DNA from: Kineosporia babensis
GTDB taxonomy: Bacteria > Actinomycetota > Actinomycetes > Actinomycetales > Kineosporiaceae
Length of the DNA: 64,000 bases
Assembly (NCBI RefSeq): GCF_021129305.1
Contig: NZ_JAJOMB010000001.1
Span: forward strand, 682,001 to 746,000
Direction of reading: 5' to 3'
Position 1 is the stretch's first letter. The number at the start of each line of letters is the position of its first letter. Made by a program: the position numbers and the translations under genes. Under the pieces are notes generated by a model, which saw nothing but the letters and a program-made list of their open reading frames with translations, made no database searches and had not been told where the DNA came from. Below, one piece after another: positions 36,713-44,221 of the stretch.

Positions 36713-37888
36713 TCACCGAACTTGCTGCCCCCGGAAAAGGCGGCCGCGGGCCACGGGCGAGTGCGCGGGCATCTCCAAACCGGCCAGGGCACCTACCCCC
36801 GCGGACCAGACTCCGGGGGCACCGGCGTCCTTAATTGGCACTGTTCTCCCCAGCGCGGCCGAGGTGTACGTGGCCATGGTGCAGGCCAGGGTGTGCAGCG
36901 CGTCTCTGCCCGTCGCGGCCGGGCGGCCCCCGGAAGCCACTGCGTCGGCGATGTCAGCCAGGGCGTCCGCCATGCTTACGGACATCTTCTGCGGGAGTTC
37001 GACGCCGGTCGGCACGTCTTCGCGGCGGGTTCCCTCGACGGTGGTGACCGTGAGCCCAGCCAGTGGCGCCCAGGGAGGGGTGCTGTCGTCGACGTAGCTG
37101 ATCATCAGCCTGCCCTCGGTGCCGGTGACCTGTACCCCGCCCGGGCCGTGCCCCCAGGCCATGTTGACCATCGCCACGCCGGTGCGCTCGCCTACGTCGG
37201 CCTCGAAACGCGCCAGGGCCATGGTCTCGACGCCGTCGCCGCGGGAACCGGGTAGGTCGGCATCAGCGAAACCGGAGACTCGGACAAAGGGCGCTCCCAG
37301 GAGATGCTCGGCCAGGTAGACGGCGTGCAGCATGTCCATCAGTACGCCACCCCCTGCTGCGGCCGGGTCATGCCGCCAAAGGGGGCGGTAACTGCCGGCA
37401 CCGGGGAGATCGAGTACGCCTAGGTAGTTCACGGTGACCGCTCGTACGGCGCCCAGCTCACCCGAGGCAATGATCCGCAGTGCAGTGGTGATCTCGGGCA
37501 GGAACAGGTAGTTGTGCACCACGCCGAGTACTACCCCCGCTGCCTCGGCCGCCTTCACCGCAGCTTCGGCGTCGGCCGGGATGGAGGCCAGTGGCTTCTC
37601 GCAGATGATGTGTTTGCCGGCTTCCGCCGCGGCGATCAGCAGATCTCGGCGCAAGTGCTGCGGGGTGCAGACATCGACGATGTCCACTTCTGGGGCGCAA
37701 ATCGCTTCGAGGGGGTCGACGTAGGCCTGCGCGTGGGTTGCTTCGGCGGCCATCTGCAACCGGGCCGGGGTGGGATCGGCCACCGCGACGACCTGGTAGC
37801 GCTCCGGATCGGCCAGGAAGGCGGGCAGGTGGGCGTTCAGGGCGATGTTGCCGCAGCCGATCAGGGCCACCCGCAGCGGTTGCTTCAC
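36713..37888 (-). CDS. Gfo/Idh/MocA family NAD(P)-dependent oxidoreductase
   Basis: Encodes 391 residues. An N-terminal Rossmann fold (VALIGCGNIALNAHLPAF, GxGxxA-like) is followed by the family signature CEKPLA (Lys in ICEKPLAS) and a C-terminal alpha/beta domain with HGPGGVQVTGTEG. Oxidises or reduces a sugar, inositol or related polyol. It is the last gene of the ABC importer operon: its ATG overlaps the ATPase stop by four bases, so it probably acts on the imported sugar. Confidence 0.9.
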   Translation of the reverse strand: MKQPLRVALIGCGNIALNAHLPAFLADPERYQVVAVADPTPARLQMAAEATHAQAYVDPLEAICAPEVDIVDVCTPQHLRRDLLIAAAEAGKHIICEKPLASIPADAEAAVKAAEAAGVVLGVVHNYLFLPEITTALRIIASGELGAVRAVTVNYLGVLDLPGAGSYRPLWRHDPAAAGGGVLMDMLHAVYLAEHLLGAPFVRVSGFADADLPGSRGDGVETMALARFEADVGERTGVAMVNMAWGHGPGGVQVTGTEGRLMISYVDDSTPPWAPLAGLTVTTVEGTRREDVPTGVELPQKMSVSMADALADIADAVASGGRPAATGRDALHTLACTMATYTSAALGRTVPIKDAGAPGVWSAGVGALAGLEMPAHSPVARGRLFRGQQVR

Positions 37889-38694
37889 TCGGTCGTTCCC
37901 TCGGAGGCTGGGGCAGTCGGGGTACCAGAAGGACGCAACTCATGGGCGAGGGCAGCCAACTCGTCACCACCGGCCATCTGCTGGGTGAGGTCTTCCAGCG
38001 TGATCTCGGAACGGGGTGAATCCAGTTCCGTACGGCCCCGTTTCAGCACGATGAAGTGGTCGCCGACCAGGTGGGCGTGATGCGGGTTGTGGGTGATGAA
38101 GACGACGCCGAGGCCCGCATCCCGCGCTGCCGCAGTATATTTCAGCACCACACCGGACTGCTTGACGCCGAGCGCGGCGGTGGGTTCGTCGAGGATCAGC
38201 ACCCGGGCACCGAAGTAGACCGCTCGGGCGATGGCCACGCACTGGCGCTGCCCGCCGGAAAGGGTGCCGATCGGCTGGTTGATGTCCTGCACGGCGATGC
38301 CCATCTTGCGCAGCTCTTCGTCGGCGATCCGGCGCATCTCGCGGATCCGCAGCCCGGCCAGCGGGTACGATCTATGGCGAAGCTCGGCTCCGAGGAAGAA
38401 GTTTCGCCAGACCTCCATCAGCGGCACCACGGCCAGGTCCTGGTAGACGGTGGCGATCCCGCGTTCGAGGGCCTGGCGCGGCGAGTCGAACACCAGGGTC
38501 TCGCCGTGCACCTGGAACGTGCCCTCGGTGTGCGCGTGCAGGCCGGACATGATCTTGATCAGGGTGGACTTGCCCGCGCCGTTGTCGCCGAGCACGCAGG
38601 TGACCCGGCCGGCCGGCACCGTGAGGTCGATCCCCTGCAGCGCCCGGATCGGCCCGTAGGTCTTGCCCACCCCCTGCATCTGGATCAGGCTCAC
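37885..38694 (-). CDS. Sugar ABC transporter ATP-binding protein (single-domain FrcA type)
   Basis: Encodes 269 residues from the GTG at 38694, overlapping the permease stop (GTGA). Walker A GDNGAGKST, Q-loop ATVYQDL, signature LSGGQRQ, Walker B VLILDEPTAALG. Only one nucleotide-binding domain is present, unlike the double RbsA/XylG proteins; this matches FrcA of the Sinorhizobium fructose importer. Energises uptake through the RbsC-type permease. Confidence 0.92.
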   Translation of the reverse strand: MSLIQMQGVGKTYGPIRALQGIDLTVPAGRVTCVLGDNGAGKSTLIKIMSGLHAHTEGTFQVHGETLVFDSPRQALERGIATVYQDLAVVPLMEVWRNFFLGAELRHRSYPLAGLRIREMRRIADEELRKMGIAVQDINQPIGTLSGGQRQCVAIARAVYFGARVLILDEPTAALGVKQSGVVLKYTAAARDAGLGVVFITHNPHHAHLVGDHFIVLKRGRTELDSPRSEITLEDLTQQMAGGDELAALAHELRPSGTPTAPASEGTTE

Positions 38695-39746
38695 AGCAAC
38701 CCCCTGCGGCTCGAGTCGGCCAGCGACTTCACGTACAGGTTGACCAGCACGGCCAGCAGCAGCATCACCCCGAGGAAGGCCTTGAACCAGTTCGGGTCCC
38801 AGCCCGCGTAGACGATGCCCAGGCTGGTCATGCCGAAGATGAACGCGCCGATCGCCACCCCGATCACATTGCCGTAGCCGCCGGTCAGCAGCGTGCCGCC
38901 CACCACCGCGGCGATGATGTAGAGGAACTCGTTGCCCACGCCGTTGCCGGCCTGCAGGGTGTTGAACCGGTAGAGGGTGTGCATGCCGACGAACCAGCCC
39001 AGGAACGAGACCGTCATGAACAGGCCGATCTTGGTGCGCACCACCGGCACGCCGACCGCCCGGGCGCTGTCCTGACCGCCCCCGACGGCGAAGACCCAGT
39101 TGCCGGTGCGGGTGCGCTGCAGCACCCAGACGGCCAGCGCGGCGAAGGCCAGCCACCAGATCACCGTGCCCCAGACCGTCACCCCGCCGATCTCGAAGCT
39201 CGACGAGAAGACGTTCCCCAGCCGGCCGTACCCGTCCATCTGCGAGATGTCCGGCGAGGTCACCGAGCCGGTGACCGCCTTGGTGATCCCCAGGTTGGCG
39301 CCCTGCAGCACGAAGAACGTGCCCAGGGTGATCAGGAAGCTCGGGATGCCGGTGCGCATCACCAGGTAACCGTTGACGAAGCCGATCAGCAGGCACAGGG
39401 CCAGGCTGAGCAGGGCGCCGACCCACAGGTCGATGCCGAACCACCAGCAGAACATCGAGTTGGCCAGGCCCGCGGTGGTGACGATCACCCCGGCCGAGAG
39501 GTCGAACTCGCCGCCGATCATCAGCAGGCCCACGCCGATCGCGACGATGCCGATGGTGGACGACTGGTACAGCACGGTCAGGAACGAGTCGCCGGAGCGG
39601 AAGGCCGGGGCGGCGAGCAGGAAAAAGATCAGGATGACGACGGCGGCCGCGGTGGCGCCGATCTCCGGGCGGGCGAACAGCCGGCGGGAGAGGTAGCCGT
39701 CCAGGCCGGGGGTGCTCGAGACCAGGTCCTCCTGGGTGCTGGTCAT
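38691..39746 (-). CDS. Sugar ABC transporter permease (RbsC/FrcC type)
   Basis: Encodes 351 residues with about ten membrane helices (IVAIGVGLLMIGGEFDLSAGVIV is the typical early segment with the GGxDLS-like motif). Its ATG overlaps the stop of the binding-protein gene (ATGA) and its stop overlaps the ATPase start, so the four genes are translated as a chain. Works as a homodimer in the membrane with the FrcA-like ATPase. Confidence 0.92.
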   Translation of the reverse strand: MTSTQEDLVSSTPGLDGYLSRRLFARPEIGATAAAVVILIFFLLAAPAFRSGDSFLTVLYQSSTIGIVAIGVGLLMIGGEFDLSAGVIVTTAGLANSMFCWWFGIDLWVGALLSLALCLLIGFVNGYLVMRTGIPSFLITLGTFFVLQGANLGITKAVTGSVTSPDISQMDGYGRLGNVFSSSFEIGGVTVWGTVIWWLAFAALAVWVLQRTRTGNWVFAVGGGQDSARAVGVPVVRTKIGLFMTVSFLGWFVGMHTLYRFNTLQAGNGVGNEFLYIIAAVVGGTLLTGGYGNVIGVAIGAFIFGMTSLGIVYAGWDPNWFKAFLGVMLLLAVLVNLYVKSLADSSRRGLL

Positions 39747-40723
39747 CAGCGGGTCCCGTTCTGCACGAACGGCAGGATCTGCTCGATGTTCTCGCTGTCC
39801 ACGAACGACGGGCCGGTCAGCACGGCCTCGCCGCCGCCGAGGTCGTTGCCGTTCTTCACCGCCAGGTAGAGCGAGGTGATCGCCATGAAACCCTGCATGT
39901 AGGGCTGCTGGTCGATGGAGAACTCGATCTCGCCGTCCTGGATCGCCTGAGCGGCCTCCTGATTCAGGTCGAAGGTGACCAGTTTCGCCGAACTGCCGCT
40001 GGCGTCCTTTGCTTTGATCGCATCCGCAGCAATCGGGGCACCCAGGCTGACGATGTAGTCGATCGACGGATCCTGCGCCAGCTTGGCCTGCAGGGTCGCC
40101 GTCACGGCGGCGTCGTCGGCTCCGTTGACCTGCAGGTTCTCGGTGGCCGGAACCCCCTTGGCGACACCCGCACAGCGGGCCTCCAGCGACACCGACCCGG
40201 CCTGGTGGATCACGCAGAGCGGATGCTGGGCGCCCTCGGAGGCCAGCCGCTCCCCGGCTGCCTCACCGGCCCGGGTCTCGTCCGAGCCGAAGTACATGTC
40301 CGCGCCCAGCCGCTGGTAGTCCTCGATCCCGGCGTTCAGCCCGACGATCGGGATCCCGGCGTCTGCAGCCGATTTCACCGGCCCGGCCAGCGCTTCGGGA
40401 GTGACCAGCGTGGTGGCGATGCCGTCGACCTTGCTGTCCACCGCGTTCTGGATCAGCGTGGCCTGCTTGCCGGCATCCGGGTCGTTGGAGTACTTCAGCT
40501 CGATCCCGGCGTTCTGCGCGGCCTGCTCGGCTCCGGCCCGGACGATGTCCCAGAACGAGTCTCCCGGGGTCTCGTGGGTGACCATGGCGATGGTGTACCC
40601 GGAGTTGTCCCCCGCCGTCCCGGCCTCACGTTCCGGCTCCTTGACCCGCCCGCCCTCACTGCAGGCGGCCAGCGAGGCCACCAGCCCCACCGTCGCGAGC
40701 AGCGCAATTCCCGTTCTGAGCAT
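39746..40723 (-). CDS. Sugar-binding lipoprotein of the ABC importer (periplasmic-binding-protein-like, cluster B)
   Basis: Encodes 325 residues. The N-terminus has a lipoprotein signal (LAACSEG, lipidated Cys at about 21). The mature part is a two-lobed sugar-binding fold (YTIAMVTHETPGDSFWD, VDGIATTLVTPEALAGPV, GIPIVGLNAG, SDETRAGEAAGERL) like RbsB/FrcB. Gives substrate specificity; the sugar cannot be read off but a pentose, hexose or inositol is likely. First gene of the operon, divergent from GntR. Confidence 0.92.
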   Translation of the reverse strand: MLRTGIALLATVGLVASLAACSEGGRVKEPEREAGTAGDNSGYTIAMVTHETPGDSFWDIVRAGAEQAAQNAGIELKYSNDPDAGKQATLIQNAVDSKVDGIATTLVTPEALAGPVKSAADAGIPIVGLNAGIEDYQRLGADMYFGSDETRAGEAAGERLASEGAQHPLCVIHQAGSVSLEARCAGVAKGVPATENLQVNGADDAAVTATLQAKLAQDPSIDYIVSLGAPIAADAIKAKDASGSSAKLVTFDLNQEAAQAIQDGEIEFSIDQQPYMQGFMAITSLYLAVKNGNDLGGGEAVLTGPSFVDSENIEQILPFVQNGTR

Positions 40724-40881
40724 GCGAATTCCCCTTCGCCGCCAGGTCTGGATTCAGCTGGGCAAATCTTTCTATGTTCGCTTGTCAGTAGTTACAGTCA
40801 TAACGGTCGGGGGTGCCCGACAGCCAGATCAATGCCCCGGGACGGATCCGGCGCCGAACGGCGTCTGGGGAGGTGGCGGCC

Positions 40882-41658
40882 ATGCCGGTCGATCCGGCCC
40901 TGAGCTCGCTGGTGATCGACCGCGCGAGCCCGGTGCCGCTGTACTTCCAGCTCGCCCAGCACCTGGAACAGGCCATCGACAGCGGCCGGCTGGCGCCGAA
41001 CACCATGCTGGCCAACGAGATCCAGCTGGCCGACCAGATCGGCCTGTCCCGGCCGACGGTGCGCCGGGCGATGCAGTACCTGGTGGACAAGGGGCTGCTG
41101 GTGCGCCGACGCGGAGTGGGCACCCGGGTGGTGCAGCCGCGGGTGCGCCGGCCGCTGGAACTCACCAGCCTCTACGACGACCTGGCCGCCGGGGGCCGTT
41201 CACCGCAGACTCGCGTGCTGTCCAACACCGTAGAGCCGGTTCGGCCCGACATCGCCGAGATCCTGTCGCTGCCCGCCGGCACCCCGGTGGTGTCGCTGGT
41301 GCGGCTACGCTCGGCCGACGGCCGCCCGATCGCCCGGCTGACCAACCATCTCGTCGGCAACCTCCCGGGGCTGAGCACACCGGCCCTGGAGCAGCACGGC
41401 CTGTACGCGTTGCTGCGCGGGGCCGGGGTGATCCTGCAGGCCGCGCAGCAGAGCATCGGGGCGCGCACCGCCACCGCGGCCGAGGCCCGCCTGCTGGAAG
41501 AGGCCAAGGGGGCGGCCCTGCTGACCATGAACCGGCTCACCTTCGACGAGCGGGGCCGGGCGGTGGAGTACGGCACCCACATCTACGTGGCCGCGCGGCA
41601 CAGCTTCGAGCTGAGCCTGCTGACCCACCGTGGATCATCGCGACCGGGGCGCACATGA
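40882..41658 (+). CDS. GntR family regulator, HutC subfamily (UTRA effector domain)
   Basis: Encodes 258 residues from the ATG at 40882 with GGGGAGG eight bases upstream. The winged-helix domain covers about 10-78 (PLYFQLAQHLEQAIDSGRL, ANEIQLADQIGLSRPTVRRAM). The UTRA ligand domain (about 95-245; PLELTSLYDDLAAGG, LLTMNRLTFDERGRAVEYG) binds a metabolite. Divergent from the sugar importer operon, so it probably represses it until the sugar or its phosphate is present. I see no clean palindrome in the 158-base gap. Confidence 0.92.
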   Translation: MPVDPALSSLVIDRASPVPLYFQLAQHLEQAIDSGRLAPNTMLANEIQLADQIGLSRPTVRRAMQYLVDKGLLVRRRGVGTRVVQPRVRRPLELTSLYDDLAAGGRSPQTRVLSNTVEPVRPDIAEILSLPAGTPVVSLVRLRSADGRPIARLTNHLVGNLPGLSTPALEQHGLYALLRGAGVILQAAQQSIGARTATAAEARLLEEAKGAALLTMNRLTFDERGRAVEYGTHIYVAARHSFELSLLTHRGSSRPGRT

Positions 41659-41839
41659 CAGACTCTTCGTAATTGTCAAGTCACCCCGGGTGTCAATATT
41701 CGGCCAGAACGGGCGTACGCTGCGTTGTGTGCTCAATGCGGATAGTCGCGGCCGGAGAACCCGGACCCGGCTTCCGCCAGATGCAACCGCCGCGAGCCCT
41801 GCGCGCCAGGTGCAGGGCCGGAACGAGGGAGCCGTTGCG

Positions 41840-42706
41840 GTGAAGCTGGACACCAACCCGTGGGGCCGCTGGTACGAGGTCGGCGACCGGGTCTTCGTGC
41901 GGCGCAACCGCACACTCGATGTGAATGCCGGGCTGGTGCTGGGTGATCAGCGCTGCCTGGTGATCGACACCCGCAGCAGCGAGCGCGAGGGGCAGGAGCT
42001 GCACCGGGCGGTCCGTTCCATCACCCCGGCGCCCTACACGGTGGCGCTCACCCATGCGCACTTCGACCACTGCTTCGGCACCTCGGTGTTCACCGATGCC
42101 CAGCCGGAGTGCGAGGTCTGGTCGCACGAGCGCGCACTGGCCGAGCTGGCGGTCTCCGGGGTGCAGCAGCGGCTGGAGATCTCGGGCTGGCTGCGCGAGT
42201 CCGGGGAGGAGGTGCTGGCCGACGAGCTCGACGCGGTCCGGCTGATCCTGCCCAACCGCACGATGAGCAGCGACGACATCAGTCTCGACCTGGGTGGCCG
42301 GCAGGTGGTGCTGCACCACGCGGGCCGTGGGCACACCGACAACGACATGGTGATCGATGTGCCGGACGCGGGGGTCACCTTCCTCGGTGACCTGGTCGAG
42401 CAGGGCGCCCCGCCCTCGTTCGACCACTCCTATCCGCTGGACTGGCCCGCCACCCTGACCCGGCTGCTGGAACGGGCCGGGCCGGTGATCGTGCCCGGGC
42501 ACGGCAATCCGGTGGACCCGGATTTCGTGCGCCGGCAGCGCACCGAGATCGCCGAGGTGGCCGATCTGGCCCGCAAACTGCCGCCCGGCCTGGAGGACTC
42601 CGAACTGGAGTGGCACGCCAACCGGCTGGCGGTCGGCGGGGCGGCCGGTTTCATCGCGCTGCGCCGGGCTCAGGAGCACTTGGCGGAACTGGCCCAGCTC
42701 CAGTAG
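41840..42706 (+). CDS. Metallo-beta-lactamase fold hydrolase
   Basis: Encodes 288 residues from the GTG at 41840 (GAGGGA nine bases before). The metal site THAHFDH (HxHxDH) is intact; further ligands are His in LHHAGRGHTDND, Asp in TFLGDLVE and His in VPGHGNP. General type of glyoxalase II-like or quinolone-response hydrolases; substrate unknown. Runs in the same direction as the MurF-like gene 42 bases downstream, so they may be cotranscribed. Confidence 0.88.
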   Translation: MKLDTNPWGRWYEVGDRVFVRRNRTLDVNAGLVLGDQRCLVIDTRSSEREGQELHRAVRSITPAPYTVALTHAHFDHCFGTSVFTDAQPECEVWSHERALAELAVSGVQQRLEISGWLRESGEEVLADELDAVRLILPNRTMSSDDISLDLGGRQVVLHHAGRGHTDNDMVIDVPDAGVTFLGDLVEQGAPPSFDHSYPLDWPATLTRLLERAGPVIVPGHGNPVDPDFVRRQRTEIAEVADLARKLPPGLEDSELEWHANRLAVGGAAGFIALRRAQEHLAELAQLQ

Positions 42707-42748
42707 ACCGTAGGATCGTGCCTTCGTGAAGCAGGAGGGAACGGTTCT

Positions 42749-44221
42749 GTGATCCAGGTGGGCGACGTCCTCGCGGCGATCGAGGATGCCGAGGTCGTGC
42801 GGAGGAACGCCGAGTCTTTCGGCCGGGCGAGCGTCGACACCCGGGACATCACCGGTGGTGAGCTGTTCGTGGCCATCCCCGGCCCGACCCGGGACGGGCA
42901 CGACTTCGCCGCCGCGGCGGTGCGGGCCGGTGCCACCGGGGTGCTGATCAGCCGGGCTCTGGCCGACACCCCGGAGCTGGCCGATCTCGACGCCACGGTG
43001 ATCCGGGTGCCGGACACGCTGATCGCGCTGCAGGAGGCGGCCCGGCACGCCCGTGGCCGCAGCACCGCCTCGGTGGTCGCGGTGACCGGCTCGGCCGGGA
43101 AGACCACCGCCAAGACGCTGATCGCGCAGGTGCTCACCGCCAAGTTCGAGATCCTGGCGAACAAGGCCAGTTTCAACAACCACCTGGGGGTGCCGCTGAC
43201 CCTGGCCCAGATCGAGCCCGGGCACAGCCACGTGATCTCCGAGATCGGCACCAACCATCCGGGCGAGATCGGGCACCTGGCCGGGCTGGTCGGCCCGGAC
43301 GTCGCGCTGGTCACCAACGTCGGCTTCGCCCACCTGGGCAACTTCGCCGACCAGCAGGAACTGGCGCTGGAGAAGACCGACATCTTCAACCACACCCGCC
43401 CCGGCGGGACGTGGATCGTGAACGGTGACGACGAACTGCTCACCCGGACCACGCTCGCCCTGCCGGGCGCCGCGCAGGCCACGGTGGTGCGGGTCGGGTT
43501 CGAGGCCGGTAACGACCTGCGCGCGGTCGACGTCGAGGTGGACGAGCACGGCACCCGCGGCGTGATCGAGGTGGACGGGCAGTCGCTGCCGTTCAGCATC
43601 GCGGCGGCCGGGCGGCATTTCGGCTACGCGGTGATGCTGGCGGTCGCGGTCGGCCGGGTCTACGGCATCGCGCCCTCGGAGAGCATCGAGGCGTTGCGCG
43701 GAGTGCAGCCGCCGGCCGGGCGGGCCTCGCTGCGCCGGGTCGACGACCAGCTGCTGATGATCGACGACAGCTACAACGGCAGCCCGGACGCGATGATCGG
43801 CTCGCTCGACCTCCTCGCCGCCCTGCCCGGTCAGGTCAAGGTGGCGGTGCTCGGGCAGATGGGCGAGCTCGGTGACTTCTCGCACGAGCTGCACACCCGG
43901 GTCGGGCACAAGGCGGCCTCCAGCGTCACCGACCTGATCACGGTCGGGCCGAACGCCGCGCCGTTGCAGGCCGGGGCCGTGGAGAAGGGCCTGGCGGCGG
44001 AGCAGGTGCATACCGCGGGTTCCGCGATGGAGGCGTTCGAGCAGGTCAAGGCCGTGCTGCAGGACCATGACGGGACGGCTGTGGTGCTGGCCAAGGGCGC
44101 CCGGGCGATGCACATGGAGCGGGTCTACCTGGGCCTGGCCGGGCACACCGTGGCCTGCGCGCTGACCTCGTGCCCGCTCTACATCAACTGCGCGGACTGC
44201 CCCAAGCTGGCAACCGGCTGA
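42749..44221 (+). CDS. MurF-like Mur ligase with four-cysteine C-terminal tail
   Basis: Encodes 490 residues from a GTG with GGAGGG nine bases upstream. All three Mur ligase domains are present: UDP-binding N-terminal domain (about 1-100, SVDTRDITGGELFVAI), ATP domain (P-loop TGSAGKTT at 113-120, Lys118; NKASFNNHLGVPLTL; ISEIGTNHPGEI) and C-terminal domain (MIDDSYNGSPDAM). These fit UDP-MurNAc-tripeptide:D-Ala-D-Ala ligase. It stands outside any division/cell-wall cluster and may be a second, specialised copy. After the usual fold it carries Cys470, Cys475, Cys481 and Cys484 (C-x4-C-x5-C-x2-C), which could bind a metal or Fe-S cluster. Tail-to-tail overlap of 43 bases with the transglutaminase gene. 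Confidence 0.8.
   Translation: MIQVGDVLAAIEDAEVVRRNAESFGRASVDTRDITGGELFVAIPGPTRDGHDFAAAAVRAGATGVLISRALADTPELADLDATVIRVPDTLIALQEAARHARGRSTASVVAVTGSAGKTTAKTLIAQVLTAKFEILANKASFNNHLGVPLTLAQIEPGHSHVISEIGTNHPGEIGHLAGLVGPDVALVTNVGFAHLGNFADQQELALEKTDIFNHTRPGGTWIVNGDDELLTRTTLALPGAAQATVVRVGFEAGNDLRAVDVEVDEHGTRGVIEVDGQSLPFSIAAAGRHFGYAVMLAVAVGRVYGIAPSESIEALRGVQPPAGRASLRRVDDQLLMIDDSYNGSPDAMIGSLDLLAALPGQVKVAVLGQMGELGDFSHELHTRVGHKAASSVTDLITVGPNAAPLQAGAVEKGLAAEQVHTAGSAMEAFEQVKAVLQDHDGTAVVLAKGARAMHMERVYLGLAGHTVACALTSCPLYINCADCPKLATG

Noticed and set aside
38695-39444. The open frame continuing upstream of the FrcA-type ATPase start
   Set aside because: It overlaps the permease gene in another frame; the GTG at 38694 overlapping the permease stop is the natural start.
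39100-39746. Several long plus-strand open frames opposite the ABC permease and other genes
   Set aside because: Very high G+C leaves few stop codons in antisense frames; none has domain content or a start signal.
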